Below, in pieces: positions 18,821 to 28,252 of a DNA stretch of 64,000 nucleotides. The position numbers and the translations under genes were made by a program. The notes below the pieces were generated by a model that worked only from the letters and a program-made list of their open reading frames with translations, searched no databases and was not told the origin of the DNA. The DNA lies in the NCBI RefSeq assembly GCF_008973755.1, contig NZ_WBOM01000007.1, forward strand, positions 145,629 through 209,628, written 5' to 3'. The stretch comes from Nitrincola alkalilacustris. Its GTDB lineage: Bacteria; Pseudomonadota; Gammaproteobacteria; Pseudomonadales; Balneatricaceae. Numbering within the stretch: the stretch's first letter is position 1; each line of letters begins with the position of its first letter.

Positions 18821-19852
18821 TCAGGTTGCGTTTGAGTGGTGCTGTAGTCCGTTGAGCGAGTAGCCCTGGGTGATCTGATGAATCAGACGGGCACCCAGTC
18901 GGGCTGTATGTGAATCGGTATCGTAGGCCGGGTTGAGCTCGGCGAGATCGACCAGGCGCAGCTTGCCGCTGTTACGGATCATGATCAGCAGCGGCTCGAT
19001 CACTTCAAGCGATACGCCTCGCGCGGCCGGAGCGCTGACACCGGGGGCTGTGGCCGCCGGGAATACATCCATATCGATCGTCAGATAGATCAGATCGCAG
19101 CTGCTGATAAAGTCATGCAGTGCCTGACGCAGGTCCGGCAGGTCGTTCTGTGTCATCTGCAGATCTTCACGCACCATCACTCGCAGCGATTCGGCACGCT
19201 GAAATAGCGCAGGCGTGTTGCTCATGCGGCTGACGCCCAGGCAGGCATAGATGAACGGCCATCCCAGGTCTTGGCTGCGTTGTGCAATCTGGCTGAAAGG
19301 CGTGCCGGAAGACGGGCGTTGGCTGTTATGGTCGCGCAGATCAAAATGGGCATCGAAATTGATGATGCCGACGCGCGGAGCATGTGCCATGGGCTGTCTG
19401 GCAAGATGCAGGGCCAGCCCGGACCAGCTACCGAACGCGATCTCATGACCACCTCCCAGTACCACCGGCAGGTGGCCCTGATCCAGCAGCTTGCCGACCG
19501 TTTCAGCCAGCTGTTGCTGCGCTGCTTCCAGCGCATCATCCAGGCAGACCACGGTACCGCACTCATACAGCGGTGCATCATGATGTACCGGCAGACTGGC
19601 CAGTGCACGACGCAGTGCAAGAGGGCCTTCGGCAGCTCCGGTGCGACCCTGATTGCGCCGCACGCCGGCATCGCTGGCAAATCCGAGCAGGGCAATGCCG
19701 GGAGAGTTGTCATGAGAGCTGTTGGAAGGAGCGCCGAGAGAGATCGGCTGAATCAGCTGATGCCAGCGCCGACTGTTGGCTTCGGGATCGACCCGACCGG
19801 TCCAGCTTGCCATCTGGGATTCTGCTCCCAGCCAATTGATCTGATCGGTCAT
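18821..19852 (-). CDS. hutG: Formimidoylglutamase
   Basis: Arginase/ureohydrolase-family Mn enzyme that hydrolyses N-formimidoyl-glutamate to glutamate and formamide. Metal-binding motifs are GGGHEIAFGSW, INFDAHFDLRDH and TIDMDVFPAATAPG. Length is 343 aa. Its ATG overlaps the hutI stop by one base (TGATG), implying coupled translation. Because no hutF or N-formylglutamate deformylase is present, the direct four-step route (H, U, I, G) is used. Confidence 0.93.
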   Translation of the reverse strand: MTDQINWLGAESQMASWTGRVDPEANSRRWHQLIQPISLGAPSNSSHDNSPGIALLGFASDAGVRRNQGRTGAAEGPLALRRALASLPVHHDAPLYECGTVVCLDDALEAAQQQLAETVGKLLDQGHLPVVLGGGHEIAFGSWSGLALHLARQPMAHAPRVGIINFDAHFDLRDHNSQRPSSGTPFSQIAQRSQDLGWPFIYACLGVSRMSNTPALFQRAESLRVMVREDLQMTQNDLPDLRQALHDFISSCDLIYLTIDMDVFPAATAPGVSAPAARGVSLEVIEPLLIMIRNSGKLRLVDLAELNPAYDTDSHTARLGARLIHQITQGYSLNGLQHHSNAT

Positions 19853-21063
19853 CAGCTGATCTCCCCTTGAAATATACGTTGCTTGAGGCGGCCTGGCTGA
19901 ATCGCATAGGCCAGTTCAGACGGGCTGTGGATATCCCAGACGCAGAAGTCAGCCTGGCGTCCGATGGCTAGTGTCCCGGCCTGTCCAGACAATCCAAGGG
20001 CGCGTGCCGCATGGCTGGTGACACCCTGAAGGGCCTCGGTAGGAGTCAGGCGAAACAGTGTGCAGGCCATATTCAACATCAGGCTGAGCTGAAAAATTGG
20101 CGACGAGCCAGGGTTGCCATCAGTGGCAAGCGCCATGGGCACCTGATATTGGCGCAGCAGATCGATCGGCGGCACACGCGTATCGCGCAGCGTATAAAAA
20201 GCGCCGGGAAGTAATGTGGCAACGGTACCGGAAGCGGCCATCGCCTTGATGCCGTCCTCATCCAGCCATTCGATATGATCCGCCGAAAGCGCCTGATAGC
20301 GCGCTGCCAGTGCAGAGCCGCCCAGATTGGAGAGCTGCTCGGCATGGGCTTTCACGCGCAGATCATGCTCCTGAGCTGCCTGAAAGACGCGTTCACACTG
20401 CGCGACACTGAAGCCGATCCCTTCGCAGAAGACATCCACCGCATCGGCCAGTTTTTCTGCTGCTGCCGCCGGGATGATCTCGTTGCAGATCAGATCGATA
20501 TAGCCGTCTGCGTTGTCCTTGAACTCGGGCGGCAGCGCATGTGCCGCGAGCAGGGTTGTGACCACGTTGACAGGCTGCTCATCGCCCAGACGGCGGGCTA
20601 CGCGCAGCATTTTCAACTCATCCTTAAGAGTCAGGCCATAGCCGGATTTGATCTCAACAGTTGTCACGCCATCCTGGATCAGCGCCTGCAGTCGGGGCAG
20701 TGCGGCCTGGTACAGCTCCTCTTCGCTGGACGCGCGGGTTGCACGCACGGTGCTGATGATGCCACCGTCACGACGGGCGATCTCTTCGTAGCTGACCCCT
20801 TCGAGTCGCTGTTCGAACTCATCGGCACGTGAGCCACCGAATATCAGATGGGTATGGCAATCGATCAGGCCTGGCGTAATCACCCCGCCACTATGGGTCG
20901 TTTCTGCATTCTCTATCAGTTCATCAGACAGCTCACTCATTGGGCAGAGCTGGACTATCTCATTGCCGACGACAAGCAGTGCCATCTTCTCGTCACTGGT
21001 TTGCCGACCATCAAACAGGATGGCATCACGCCACAGGCGGGTGGTGTCTTGTCTGTTGATCAT
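19852..21063 (-). CDS. hutI: Imidazolonepropionase
   Basis: Metal-dependent amidohydrolase that opens the imidazolone ring to give N-formimidoyl-glutamate. Motifs are [16 protein letters not shown] (HxH metal site), [13 protein letters not shown] and [11 protein letters not shown]. The start at 21063 follows GGAG and gives about 403 aa; the in-frame extension further upstream runs through the promoter and operator and is unlikely to be translated. It is the first gene of the hut operon, with a TGTATATACA site 25 bp upstream of its ATG. Confidence 0.96.
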   Translation of the reverse strand: MINRQDTTRLWRDAILFDGRQTSDEKMALLVVGNEIVQLCPMSELSDELIENAETTHSGGVITPGLIDCHTHLIFGGSRADEFEQRLEGVSYEEIARRDGGIISTVRATRASSEEELYQAALPRLQALIQDGVTTVEIKSGYGLTLKDELKMLRVARRLGDEQPVNVVTTLLAAHALPPEFKDNADGYIDLICNEIIPAAAAEKLADAVDVFCEGIGFSVAQCERVFQAAQEHDLRVKAHAEQLSNLGGSALAARYQALSADHIEWLDEDGIKAMAASGTVATLLPGAFYTLRDTRVPPIDLLRQYQVPMALATDGNPGSSPIFQLSLMLNMACTLFRLTPTEALQGVTSHAARALGLSGQAGTLAIGRQADFCVWDIHSPSELAYAIQPGRLKQRIFQGEIS

Positions 21064-21087
21064 GGCGTGCTCCGTTATGTTTGTATT

Positions 21088-21097
21088 TGTATATACA
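21088..21097. promoter_or_regulatory. Putative HutC operator at the hutI promoter
   Basis: Perfect 10-bp palindrome TGTATATACA, 25 bp upstream of hutI. The site lies next to the hutI -10 region, where binding of a repressor would block transcription. The regulator hutC is 1.7 kb away. Confidence 0.7.
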
Positions 21098-21123
21098 TTT
21101 AACAATTTCAGGATCAATGTCAA
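21096..21123 (-). promoter_or_regulatory. Promoter of hutIGUH
   Basis: On the minus strand TTGACA (21118-21123) is 16 bp from TAAATG (21096-21101), a weak -10 that touches the TGTATATACA palindrome. Confidence 0.5.
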
Positions 21124-21276
21124 GCCCTGCCCTGAAAAAAATTCGACCACTCAACATGTGATATTGCTTTTGGTCATGTGGTCATGAAGCGTAATTATAG
21201 TCCTGATCCCTTATCTATGCTAAGACTCACCGAATTCTTCATCTGTAGCTTGTGTGTGTTTTTTGTACAGGAAAGG

Positions 21277-21306
21277 TTGACAGGATTTTGTCTGTTAATG
21301 TATATA
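21277..21306 (+). promoter_or_regulatory. Promoter of the YjiH-type transporter gene
   Basis: TTGACA (21277-21282), an 18-bp spacer, then TATATA (21301-21306). The -10 is fully inside the second palindrome. Confidence 0.6.
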
Positions 21307-21310
21307 CATT
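21297..21310. promoter_or_regulatory. Second putative HutC operator
   Basis: A perfect 14-bp palindrome AATGTATATACATT containing the same TGTATATACA core as the hutI site, about 200 bp away and covering the -10 of the divergent promoter. Two sites in one divergent region allow co-repression of uptake and breakdown genes. I see nothing else in the 318-bp gap. Confidence 0.7.
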
Positions 21311-21381
21311 TATGAAGCCTGTAATCCGAAGCCTTTACCTGAAAACCTTAGCCCAACAAAAACAAACATGAGGTAACCGCC

Positions 21382-22719
21382 ATGTCCGATCAGAATCATC
21401 TTTCCGAATCTGCTGTACCCGCGTCAGGGTCAGACTGGAAGCTGATCATGAAAATGCTGCTTCCCAGCCTGCTGGGTATCTTTATCTTTTTCGTACCTCT
21501 GACCATTAACGGTCGAACCACGATTCCGCTGGATCATATGGTCACGGGGCTGCGAACTCTGCTGGGGTCGGGCACGGCCTGGTATGCACTGGCGATGATT
21601 GTGGCTGGCGCCCTCTATCCGCTGATCACCGGTAAATGGAAAGAGAGCCTGACAGAGAAGATCTTCACCCTGCTCAAGCTGTTCGGTGTGCTGGCGGCAA
21701 TCCTGGCGATCAGTGGTTGGGGGCCTGCCGTATTGCAGGCACCGAACATGCTGCCCTTCCTGTTCAATACGCTGGTGGTGTCGGTCGGGTTGATCGTTCC
21801 GCTGGGGGCGATATTTCTCGCTCTTCTGATCAGTTATGGTTTGCTGGAATTTGTCGGTGTGATGTGTCAGCCCTTCATGCGCCCGCTGTTCAGAACACCT
21901 GGCCGCTCGGCTATCGATGCCGTGGCATCCTTTGTCGGCAGCTACTCGATCGGCCTGCTGATCACCAACCGCGTTTATACCGCTCGGCAGTACTCCGCCA
22001 AGGAGGCCGCCATCATCGCGACCGGTTTCTCGACCGTTTCCGCCACCTTCATGCTGGTGGTGGCGCGCACGCTGGATCTGATGAGTATGTGGAACCTCTA
22101 CTTCTGGCTGACGCTGCTGATCACCTTTATCGTCACGGCTATCACGGTACGCCTGCCACCACTGCGAGGTATGGATGATCAGTGTGAACGGGTTGACGAT
22201 ACTATCCCGGCGCGTGAGCGTATTCCGGCTGCCTGGAAGGCAGGGCTTGAGGCAGCGTCACGTGCGCCCTCATTGGCGCAGGGAGTGTTGTTGAATGTGC
22301 GTGAGGGTCTGATCATGGCGATCAGCATACTGCCCTCCATCATGTCGGTCGGCCTGATCGGTCTGCTGGTGGCGAATCACACCCCCTTCTTCGACTGGCT
22401 GGGGTTGATCTTCTATCCCTTTGTTGCGGTATGGGGCCTGCCTGAGGCGCTGGAGCTGTCGCGTGCAGCGGCTGCAGGACTGGCCGAGATGTTCCTGCCG
22501 GCGTTGCTGATGCGTGAGGCTGAGCTGGTGGCGCGCTTTGCAGCAGCGATCGTATCGGTATCGTCGATCCTGTTTTTCTCTGCGTCGATTCCCTGCATTC
22601 TGTCTACCAGCATCCCCCTGTCGGTACCCAGAATCCTGGCTGTCTGGTTTATCCGTGTGGCGCTGAGCCTGTTTCTGGCAGTGCCGGCAGCCTGGTTTGC
22701 CGTCTGGATGGCTGGCTGA
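21382..22719 (+). CDS. YjiH-family (nucleoside-recognition/gate domain) membrane protein, probable histidine or urocanate transporter
   Basis: A 445-aa polytopic membrane protein with about ten hydrophobic helices. It resembles the YjiH group that carries nucleoside-recognition (Gate) domains, for example SYGLLEFVGVMCQPFMRPLF, GRSAIDAVASFVGSYSIGLL and a second Gate-like half near LARFAAAIVSVSSILFFSASIPC. A good GAGG site precedes the ATG. It is divergent from hutIGUH and its promoter overlaps the same operator type, so it probably imports histidine or urocanate. Substrate is inferred from context only. Confidence 0.75.
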   Translation: MSDQNHLSESAVPASGSDWKLIMKMLLPSLLGIFIFFVPLTINGRTTIPLDHMVTGLRTLLGSGTAWYALAMIVAGALYPLITGKWKESLTEKIFTLLKLFGVLAAILAISGWGPAVLQAPNMLPFLFNTLVVSVGLIVPLGAIFLALLISYGLLEFVGVMCQPFMRPLFRTPGRSAIDAVASFVGSYSIGLLITNRVYTARQYSAKEAAIIATGFSTVSATFMLVVARTLDLMSMWNLYFWLTLLITFIVTAITVRLPPLRGMDDQCERVDDTIPARERIPAAWKAGLEAASRAPSLAQGVLLNVREGLIMAISILPSIMSVGLIGLLVANHTPFFDWLGLIFYPFVAVWGLPEALELSRAAAAGLAEMFLPALLMREAELVARFAAAIVSVSSILFFSASIPCILSTSIPLSVPRILAVWFIRVALSLFLAVPAAWFAVWMAG

Positions 22720-22752
22720 GTCTTTAAACCACCATTATCATGACCACCGGCG

Positions 22753-23484
22753 TCAGTTCTGATTCCGGTGGTTTTGCTGGCGCCTGACGGAGGAGCGAAG
22801 CTTGTAGCGGTTACCCGGATGCAGCAGGCGTGCGTAGCTGATCAGGTGATCGCCGGACCAGGTGCGCCGGATCATGCTCAGGCAGGGCTGATTGATCTCG
22901 GTTTCGAGCCAGGAGGCCGACTGTGCATCCGGCAGCATCGCTTCCACGACATGCTCAAGGTCGGTGATCGGGCAGGCGGCTACCAGCACTTCGTTAGGTG
23001 TCTGGCGTGAAAAGTCCGTGTCCAGATAGTTTGGCACCCAGCGTGGATTGACATAGCGGTTCTCGAGCTGGATCGCGATGTCATTTTCGCGGTGCACGAT
23101 GATGCTGTGAAACACCTTGCTGCCGACCCGAACACCCAACCTCAGGGCTATCTCATCATCGGCATTGAGCTCTTCGCACAACAGCACACGATTGCTGTAG
23201 AGGTGTCCGCGACTGCGAACCTCCTCAGCGATGTTGTTGATCTCGGACAGTGGCGACTCCGATTTCTGGTCGGTGACAAAAGTACCGAGCCCGGGCTGTC
23301 GCACCAGATAGCCCTCCTGTACCAGATCGCGTATCGCCTTGTTGGCGGTCATGCGGCTGACACCGAAGTCTCGGGCCAGCTGCTCCTCCGGCGGGATCTT
23401 GTGATGCACGGCAAAACGACCGGAGTGTATCTCCTCAAGCAGATATTGCTTGATCTGCAGAAAGCGTGGTTTCGGATTGTTCAC
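22753..23484 (-). CDS. hutC: Histidine utilisation repressor HutC (GntR family)
   Basis: A 243-aa transcription factor. The N-terminal winged helix has the GntR pattern (EEQLARDFGVSRMTANKAIRD, then GYLVRQPGLGTFV). The C-terminal part is a UTRA ligand domain that in HutC binds urocanate. The gene starts with GTG; no in-frame ATG is better placed. Probable targets are the two TGTATATACA palindromes at 21.1 and 21.3 kb. It is convergent with the transporter gene. Confidence 0.92.
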   Translation of the reverse strand: MNNPKPRFLQIKQYLLEEIHSGRFAVHHKIPPEEQLARDFGVSRMTANKAIRDLVQEGYLVRQPGLGTFVTDQKSESPLSEINNIAEEVRSRGHLYSNRVLLCEELNADDEIALRLGVRVGSKVFHSIIVHRENDIAIQLENRYVNPRWVPNYLDTDFSRQTPNEVLVAACPITDLEHVVEAMLPDAQSASWLETEINQPCLSMIRRTWSGDHLISYARLLHPGNRYKLRSSVRRQQNHRNQN

Positions 23485-23715
23485 ATCGAGTCCAGAAAGT
23501 CATGAATGCACTGGTTGGGAGCCTGTCTGGCTTTCCCGCAGTAGATCAGTGCCAAGTCAGGCAGGCTACTAGAGTAAAGCCTGATGCAGGGTTTGTCATC
23601 CTGCATTGCAAGGGCAGTAAATTCTGTCTGCGGGAGTTGACGTCAGCCAGCTGTGCTAAACTCATCTGAGGGTAACCAATGACGCTGGACTCAGGGTTCA
23701 TCAAGAGACCTTAAT

Positions 23716-24453
23716 ATGCTCAAACCAGCCGTAAAATCGTTTCTGTACATTCTGTGGATGCTGCTGATCCCACTGCCGCTCGTTGCTGATCATGATGAAG
23801 CGCTGCGCTTCCATGTTCCCGCTGCCGACTACCCACCCTATGTGATTATCGAAGGTGACAGTATCACCGGTCTGATGGTGGACCCCTTGCGCATCGCTGC
23901 CGAGCGTCTGGGGCTTGAGCTGTTGCTGATACCCTTGCCGACCAAGCGTGCTGATCTGATGCTGCAACAGCATGAGATTGATGTTCGCTTCAAATCACCA
24001 GACTGGGTTGCCGATCCGGAAAACTATCTGTGGAGTGATCCAATTCTGATCGCCGACGATATTCTGATTTACCGCCGCGATGCGGGTTTACAGATCAAGA
24101 GGGTTGAAGATCTCAGGGGTATGGTGGTTCTGGTCGGGCTGGGCTACCACTACCCGACTCTGCACGAGCTGTTTGATCAGGAGCAGGCCAGGCGAGTGGA
24201 TTTTGCCTTTACGCGTGATATCCTGCCAGCCCTGCTTCGAGAGGATACTGAGGAGCCGCGCGTTGCGGTGCTGAATGCCGAAGTGGTGCGCTGGCTGATC
24301 AATGAAGACCCGCAGCTGGCGGATAAAGTCGAGTTGTCAGACTGGGTGGTTCACTCTTCTCCCCTTAAGTATCAGTTTGTTCTCTCTGCCCGCATGCAGG
24401 AGCTGGTACCGAAACTGAATGCCGAGCTGGCCAGGGTGTTGGCCGGGCAGTAG
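23716..24453 (+). CDS. Periplasmic amino-acid-type solute-binding protein (SBP family 3)
   Basis: A 245-aa exported protein with a signal peptide to about residue 24 (FLYILWMLLIPLPLVA). The SBP_bac_3 pattern follows: YPPYVIIEGDSITGLMVDPLRIAAERLGLEL, DVRFKSPDW and a late VLNAEVVRWLI. No permease or ATPase is next to it. It sits between hutC and a polyamine cluster. It may be a solitary receptor that feeds a sensor or a distant transporter; the ligand is unknown. Confidence 0.75.
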   Translation: MLKPAVKSFLYILWMLLIPLPLVADHDEALRFHVPAADYPPYVIIEGDSITGLMVDPLRIAAERLGLELLLIPLPTKRADLMLQQHEIDVRFKSPDWVADPENYLWSDPILIADDILIYRRDAGLQIKRVEDLRGMVVLVGLGYHYPTLHELFDQEQARRVDFAFTRDILPALLREDTEEPRVAVLNAEVVRWLINEDPQLADKVELSDWVVHSSPLKYQFVLSARMQELVPKLNAELARVLAGQ

Positions 24454-24467
24454 GTGCACACCTTTTC

Positions 24468-25766
24468 TCAGAACAGATCCTTGAACTTGTACCAGAGCAT
24501 ACCGGTGGCCAGCAGTGGTGAGCGCAGTCTGTCGCCGCCCGGAAAGGTCATATGTGGAACACGGGCAAACAGATTGAAGCGATCACGTTCGCCGCTGATC
24601 GCTTCGCCCACAACCTTCGCCGCCAGGTGGCTTGCATTCAGGCCGTGTCCGGCATATGCCTGGGCAAAATAGATTGATGGGCAATCCGGCAACTGGCCTA
24701 TCTGTGGCAGTCGGTTCGCACCTATGCCAAGCATGCCGCCCCATTGGTAATCGATGCGCACATCGCCGAGTTGCGGAAACACCTTGCGGATATTCGGCTG
24801 CAGAGCAGAGGCAATATTCTTCGGGTCCTTACCCGTGTAGGTGCACAGCCCGCCGAACAGTAAGCGCTTGTCGGCAGTGATACGATAATAATCCAACTCG
24901 ATGCGCAGATCTGCCACAGCCATATTGCGTGGCATCAGATTACGGCATACCTCGTCACCCAGCGGTTCTGTAACCACTATATAGCTGCCTGCCGGCAGTA
25001 TCTTGCCACCCAGCCAGGGCTCAAGGCGTGAAGGCAGGTATCCATTTGCGGCCATCACCAACTGGTCACAGGTCACGCGACCAGAGGCAGTCATTACCTG
25101 AGGCCGATCACCCTTGATAACCTGGGTGACAGCTGAGTTTTCATACAGACGCGCACCGAGTGACTGGGCAACTGCCGCTTCACCCAGTACCAGATTAAGG
25201 GGGTGCAGATGACCACTGCCCTCGTCAATCATGCCGCCGAGATAAAAGTCAGAGTTGACCACCTCCTCCTTCAGGCCCGCCTTATCCACAAACTTCAGCG
25301 CATGCGGATAGTGCAGAGATTGCAGTTCCTCAAAATCCTCCTCCAGCGCTTTCATATGCCGCGGTCGCGTAGCCAGATCACTGTAGCCCAGCGTGAGGTC
25401 ACAGGCGATATCATGATCGGCAATCCGCTGCTTGACGATCTCAAGCGCTTCAATGCCCATCAGCTTCAGTTGGTGGACACCTTCGTCACCGATCTGATGG
25501 CGAAACTGGTCCAGACCATGACCGATACCGCGGATCAGCTCGCCACCGTTTCTGCCGGATGCCCCCCAGCCGATCCGGTTGGCTTCCAGCAGAATAACGG
25601 AGTAGCCGCGTTGCGACAGCTCGATGGCGGTGTTGACGCCGGTGAATCCGCCGCCCAGTACACAGATATCGGCCTGGTGCTCACCCTTCAGTTCAGGAAA
25701 CTCAAGGGCGCTGTTGCAGGTGGCGGCATACCAGGAGGGGGCATGCCGGTTGTTTGAAGGTGACAT
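24468..25766 (-). CDS. puuB: Gamma-glutamylputrescine oxidase-type FAD oxidoreductase, copy 2
   Basis: Second DAO-family flavoenzyme, 432 aa, with FAD motif ICVLGGGFTGVNTAIELSQRG and GWGASGRNGGELIRGIGHGLD. The C-terminal IYFAQAYAGHGLNASHLAAKV matches PuuB. It is clearly diverged from copy 1 at 8.7-10 kb and so is an older paralogue. It lies just downstream of a puuA gene (20-bp gap) on the same strand, the natural order for gamma-glutamylputrescine synthesis then oxidation, so this copy is the better candidate for true PuuB. Confidence 0.88.
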   Translation of the reverse strand: MSPSNNRHAPSWYAATCNSALEFPELKGEHQADICVLGGGFTGVNTAIELSQRGYSVILLEANRIGWGASGRNGGELIRGIGHGLDQFRHQIGDEGVHQLKLMGIEALEIVKQRIADHDIACDLTLGYSDLATRPRHMKALEEDFEELQSLHYPHALKFVDKAGLKEEVVNSDFYLGGMIDEGSGHLHPLNLVLGEAAVAQSLGARLYENSAVTQVIKGDRPQVMTASGRVTCDQLVMAANGYLPSRLEPWLGGKILPAGSYIVVTEPLGDEVCRNLMPRNMAVADLRIELDYYRITADKRLLFGGLCTYTGKDPKNIASALQPNIRKVFPQLGDVRIDYQWGGMLGIGANRLPQIGQLPDCPSIYFAQAYAGHGLNASHLAAKVVGEAISGERDRFNLFARVPHMTFPGGDRLRSPLLATGMLWYKFKDLF

Positions 25767-25786
25767 AAAGACTCTGTGCTTGTCAG

Positions 25787-27151
25787 TTAAACCGTGTGCA
25801 GGTACCAGAGGTACTCCAGATCGGAGATGGTATGCTCAAACTCATGTAACTCATTCTCCTTACAGGCGACGAAGATATTCAGAAAGTTCTCGCCCAGATA
25901 TTCACGCATGACTTCAGAGCTTTCCAGATTACGCAAGGCATCGCGCAGGTTATTGACCAGCGATGGCTCATGCTGCTCATGCGCATTGCCCTCAGTAATG
26001 GGAGGCGGCTCAATCTTATGCGTGATGCCATAATGGATACCGGCAAGCAGAGCGGCCATCAGCAGATAGGGGTTGGCATCGGCACCTGCCACGCGATGCT
26101 CGATACGGACCGCTTCCGGGTCGCCACCCGGGATGCGCAGCGCAGTGGTACGGTTATCCAGTCCCCAGGTGGGTGCGCTGGATACGTAAAAGTCCGGGCT
26201 GAAACGGCGGTAGGAGTTGATGTTCGGGCACAGCAGGGCCATCGCGTCATTCATCGTGGCCAGCAGGCCGCCGACTGCCCAGCGCAGCATATCATTCGGC
26301 TGTTCGGGATCACCGGCAAAGATATTGTGACCCTTTTCATCCACCAGACTGATATGCAGGTGCATACCGCTACCTGACTGGTCGTGATAGGGCTTGGCCA
26401 TGAAGGTGGTGTCCATCTCATGGTCATAGGCCATGTTCTTGATCAGGCGCTTGAGCAGTGTGGCGTGATCACAGGAGTACATCGGGTTGTCGACATGGTG
26501 CAGGTTGACCTCGAACTGGCCCGGTGCCGATTCTGCCACCAGTGCATCGGCCGGCAGGGACTGCTCATGCGCGGCATCGAGCACATCAGCCAGAAACTCG
26601 GCATATTCATCCAGATCATCAATCGAGTAGACCTGCACGCTTGCCGGACGCTTGCCTGAAATGGGTGATTTCGGCGGTTGTGGTCGGCCGCTGAGGTTCT
26701 CCTGATCGATCAGGTAAAACTCCAGCTCAAAAGCGGTGACAGGCGTCAGCCCCAGCTCATCGAAGCGACTGATCACACGCTGCAATACCACGCGTGGGTC
26801 GGCAAAGAAGGGCGTCTCTCGGTCCAGCTCGAACATGGTCATCAGCAGTTGGGCGGTAGGCCGTTTCTGCCAGGGTTCCATGGACAGCGTATCGGGTACG
26901 GGCATGCAGATGCGGTCTGCCTCACCGATATCCAGACCCAGTCCTGTCTCCTCTACCGTAGTGCCCTGAATATTAAGGGCAAAGATGGAGGCCGGCAGGG
27001 CTATGCCCTTTTCAAATACCTTGGTGAGAGCGGAGGGATCGACGCGCTTGCCACGTACGATACCGTTCATATCGGCGATCAACAGATCAACAAACTGAAG
27101 TTCGGGGTGTTCGCGAAGGAAAGCCTCTGCTTGTGATAAACCAGAGCTCAT
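25787..27151 (-). CDS. puuA: Gamma-glutamylputrescine synthetase, copy 1
   Basis: Glutamine-synthetase-fold ligase joining glutamate and putrescine with ATP. The beta-grasp N-terminus (VDLLIADMNGIVRGKRVDPSAL) and catalytic blocks ESAPGQFEVNLHH, FMAKPYHDQSGSGMHLHISL and NSYRRFSPDFYVSSAPTWGLDNRTTALRIP are clear. At 454 aa it is close to E. coli PuuA in size. It has a good AAAGG site, forms a unit with puuB copy 2, and is divergent from puuD. It commits putrescine to the gamma-glutamylated route. Confidence 0.93.
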   Translation of the reverse strand: MSSGLSQAEAFLREHPELQFVDLLIADMNGIVRGKRVDPSALTKVFEKGIALPASIFALNIQGTTVEETGLGLDIGEADRICMPVPDTLSMEPWQKRPTAQLLMTMFELDRETPFFADPRVVLQRVISRFDELGLTPVTAFELEFYLIDQENLSGRPQPPKSPISGKRPASVQVYSIDDLDEYAEFLADVLDAAHEQSLPADALVAESAPGQFEVNLHHVDNPMYSCDHATLLKRLIKNMAYDHEMDTTFMAKPYHDQSGSGMHLHISLVDEKGHNIFAGDPEQPNDMLRWAVGGLLATMNDAMALLCPNINSYRRFSPDFYVSSAPTWGLDNRTTALRIPGGDPEAVRIEHRVAGADANPYLLMAALLAGIHYGITHKIEPPPITEGNAHEQHEPSLVNNLRDALRNLESSEVMREYLGENFLNIFVACKENELHEFEHTISDLEYLWYLHTV

Positions 27152-27410
27152 AGGGTAACCTTTTCGTTGTTTATATCAGGATGAGTAGATTCTATTACTC
27201 GTTAGCTGTCAATAAGGCTGAGATTACATCATAGGGTGTGTCAGCCTGCTTTATGTTTGAACAGTTTACAACTGAATGTTAAGTATTCCATAACAGAGAT
27301 GGAAAATAAAAGCTTGCCATGTCCTGTGTGGCAGGCTAAAAATTGATGGCATGTCTCTTGAGTTTGCCGAGACGTTATATACCTTCCACCTATTAACAGA
27401 GTTATTAACC

Positions 27411-28220
27411 ATGAACAGTCAGATGGCTGCTCAGCCACAACGCCCGATCATCGGCGTTAATGCCTGCAGTCAGCAGTTACCAGGTCAGCACCCTTTCTTC
27501 ATAGTCGGTGAAAAATATGTCAGATCCGTTCTTCAGGGCGCAGGCGGGTTGCCCTGGGTGATCCCTGCACTGGGCGATGATCTGCCGATCGAGCAGTTGC
27601 TGGCGAACATCGACGGCTTACTGCTGACCGGCTCACCGTCGAATATTGAGCCTCACCATTATGCCGGTTCTCCCAGCGATCCGGGTACCGCTCATGACCC
27701 CAAACGTGATGCCACCAACCTGCCGCTGATCCGGGCGGCGCTGGATGCCGGAGTGCCTTTGCTGGGTATCTGTCGCGGCTTCCAGGAGATGAACGTTGCT
27801 CTGGGTGGAAGCCTTCACCAGAAACTGCATGAGGTTGGTCATTATATTGAACACCGTGAGAACAAGGATGACCCGATCGCGCGCCAGTATGGCCATCTGG
27901 CACATCGAGTTGAGATAGCGCCGGGAGGCCTGCTTTCCACTATCTGGCCGGAAGCGGATGCCGGGGTCAACTCAATCCATACGCAGGGTGTCGATCAACT
28001 GGCGCCGGGCCTGCGGGTCGAAGCCAGGGCGCCTGATGGGCTGGTGGAGGCCTTTTCCGTAACTGAGGCCAGTGCCTTCGCCCTGGCGGTTCAATGGCAC
28101 CCGGAGTGGCAATGGCACCCGGGCGAAGGCGTGGATGACTTTCCTTTTTATCGTGCCATACTGGCCGCCTTTGGCGAAGCGTGTCGCGCCCGTCGTCAGC
28201 AGCGCTGCGTTAGTCTATGA
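27411..28220 (+). CDS. puuD: Gamma-glutamyl-GABA hydrolase
   Basis: Class I glutamine-amidotransferase-like peptidase (C26) that releases GABA and glutamate from gamma-Glu-GABA. The nucleophile is in LLGICRGFQEMNVALGGSL, and the partner His is in AVQWHPEW near the C-terminus. I chose the ATG at 27411 (269 aa) because homology begins at RPIIGVNAC shortly after; an ATG at 27351 would add 20 uncharacteristic residues. It is divergent from puuA copy 1 and followed 32 bp later by the second puuA. Confidence 0.92.
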   Translation: MNSQMAAQPQRPIIGVNACSQQLPGQHPFFIVGEKYVRSVLQGAGGLPWVIPALGDDLPIEQLLANIDGLLLTGSPSNIEPHHYAGSPSDPGTAHDPKRDATNLPLIRAALDAGVPLLGICRGFQEMNVALGGSLHQKLHEVGHYIEHRENKDDPIARQYGHLAHRVEIAPGGLLSTIWPEADAGVNSIHTQGVDQLAPGLRVEARAPDGLVEAFSVTEASAFALAVQWHPEWQWHPGEGVDDFPFYRAILAAFGEACRARRQQRCVSL

Positions 28221-28252
28221 TAATGTTACAATAATTACCCTGTGAGTTGATT

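Noticed and set aside
21064..21150. N-terminal extension of hutI
   Set aside because: It would translate the promoter and operator; the ATG at 21063 has a good ribosome site and matches family length.
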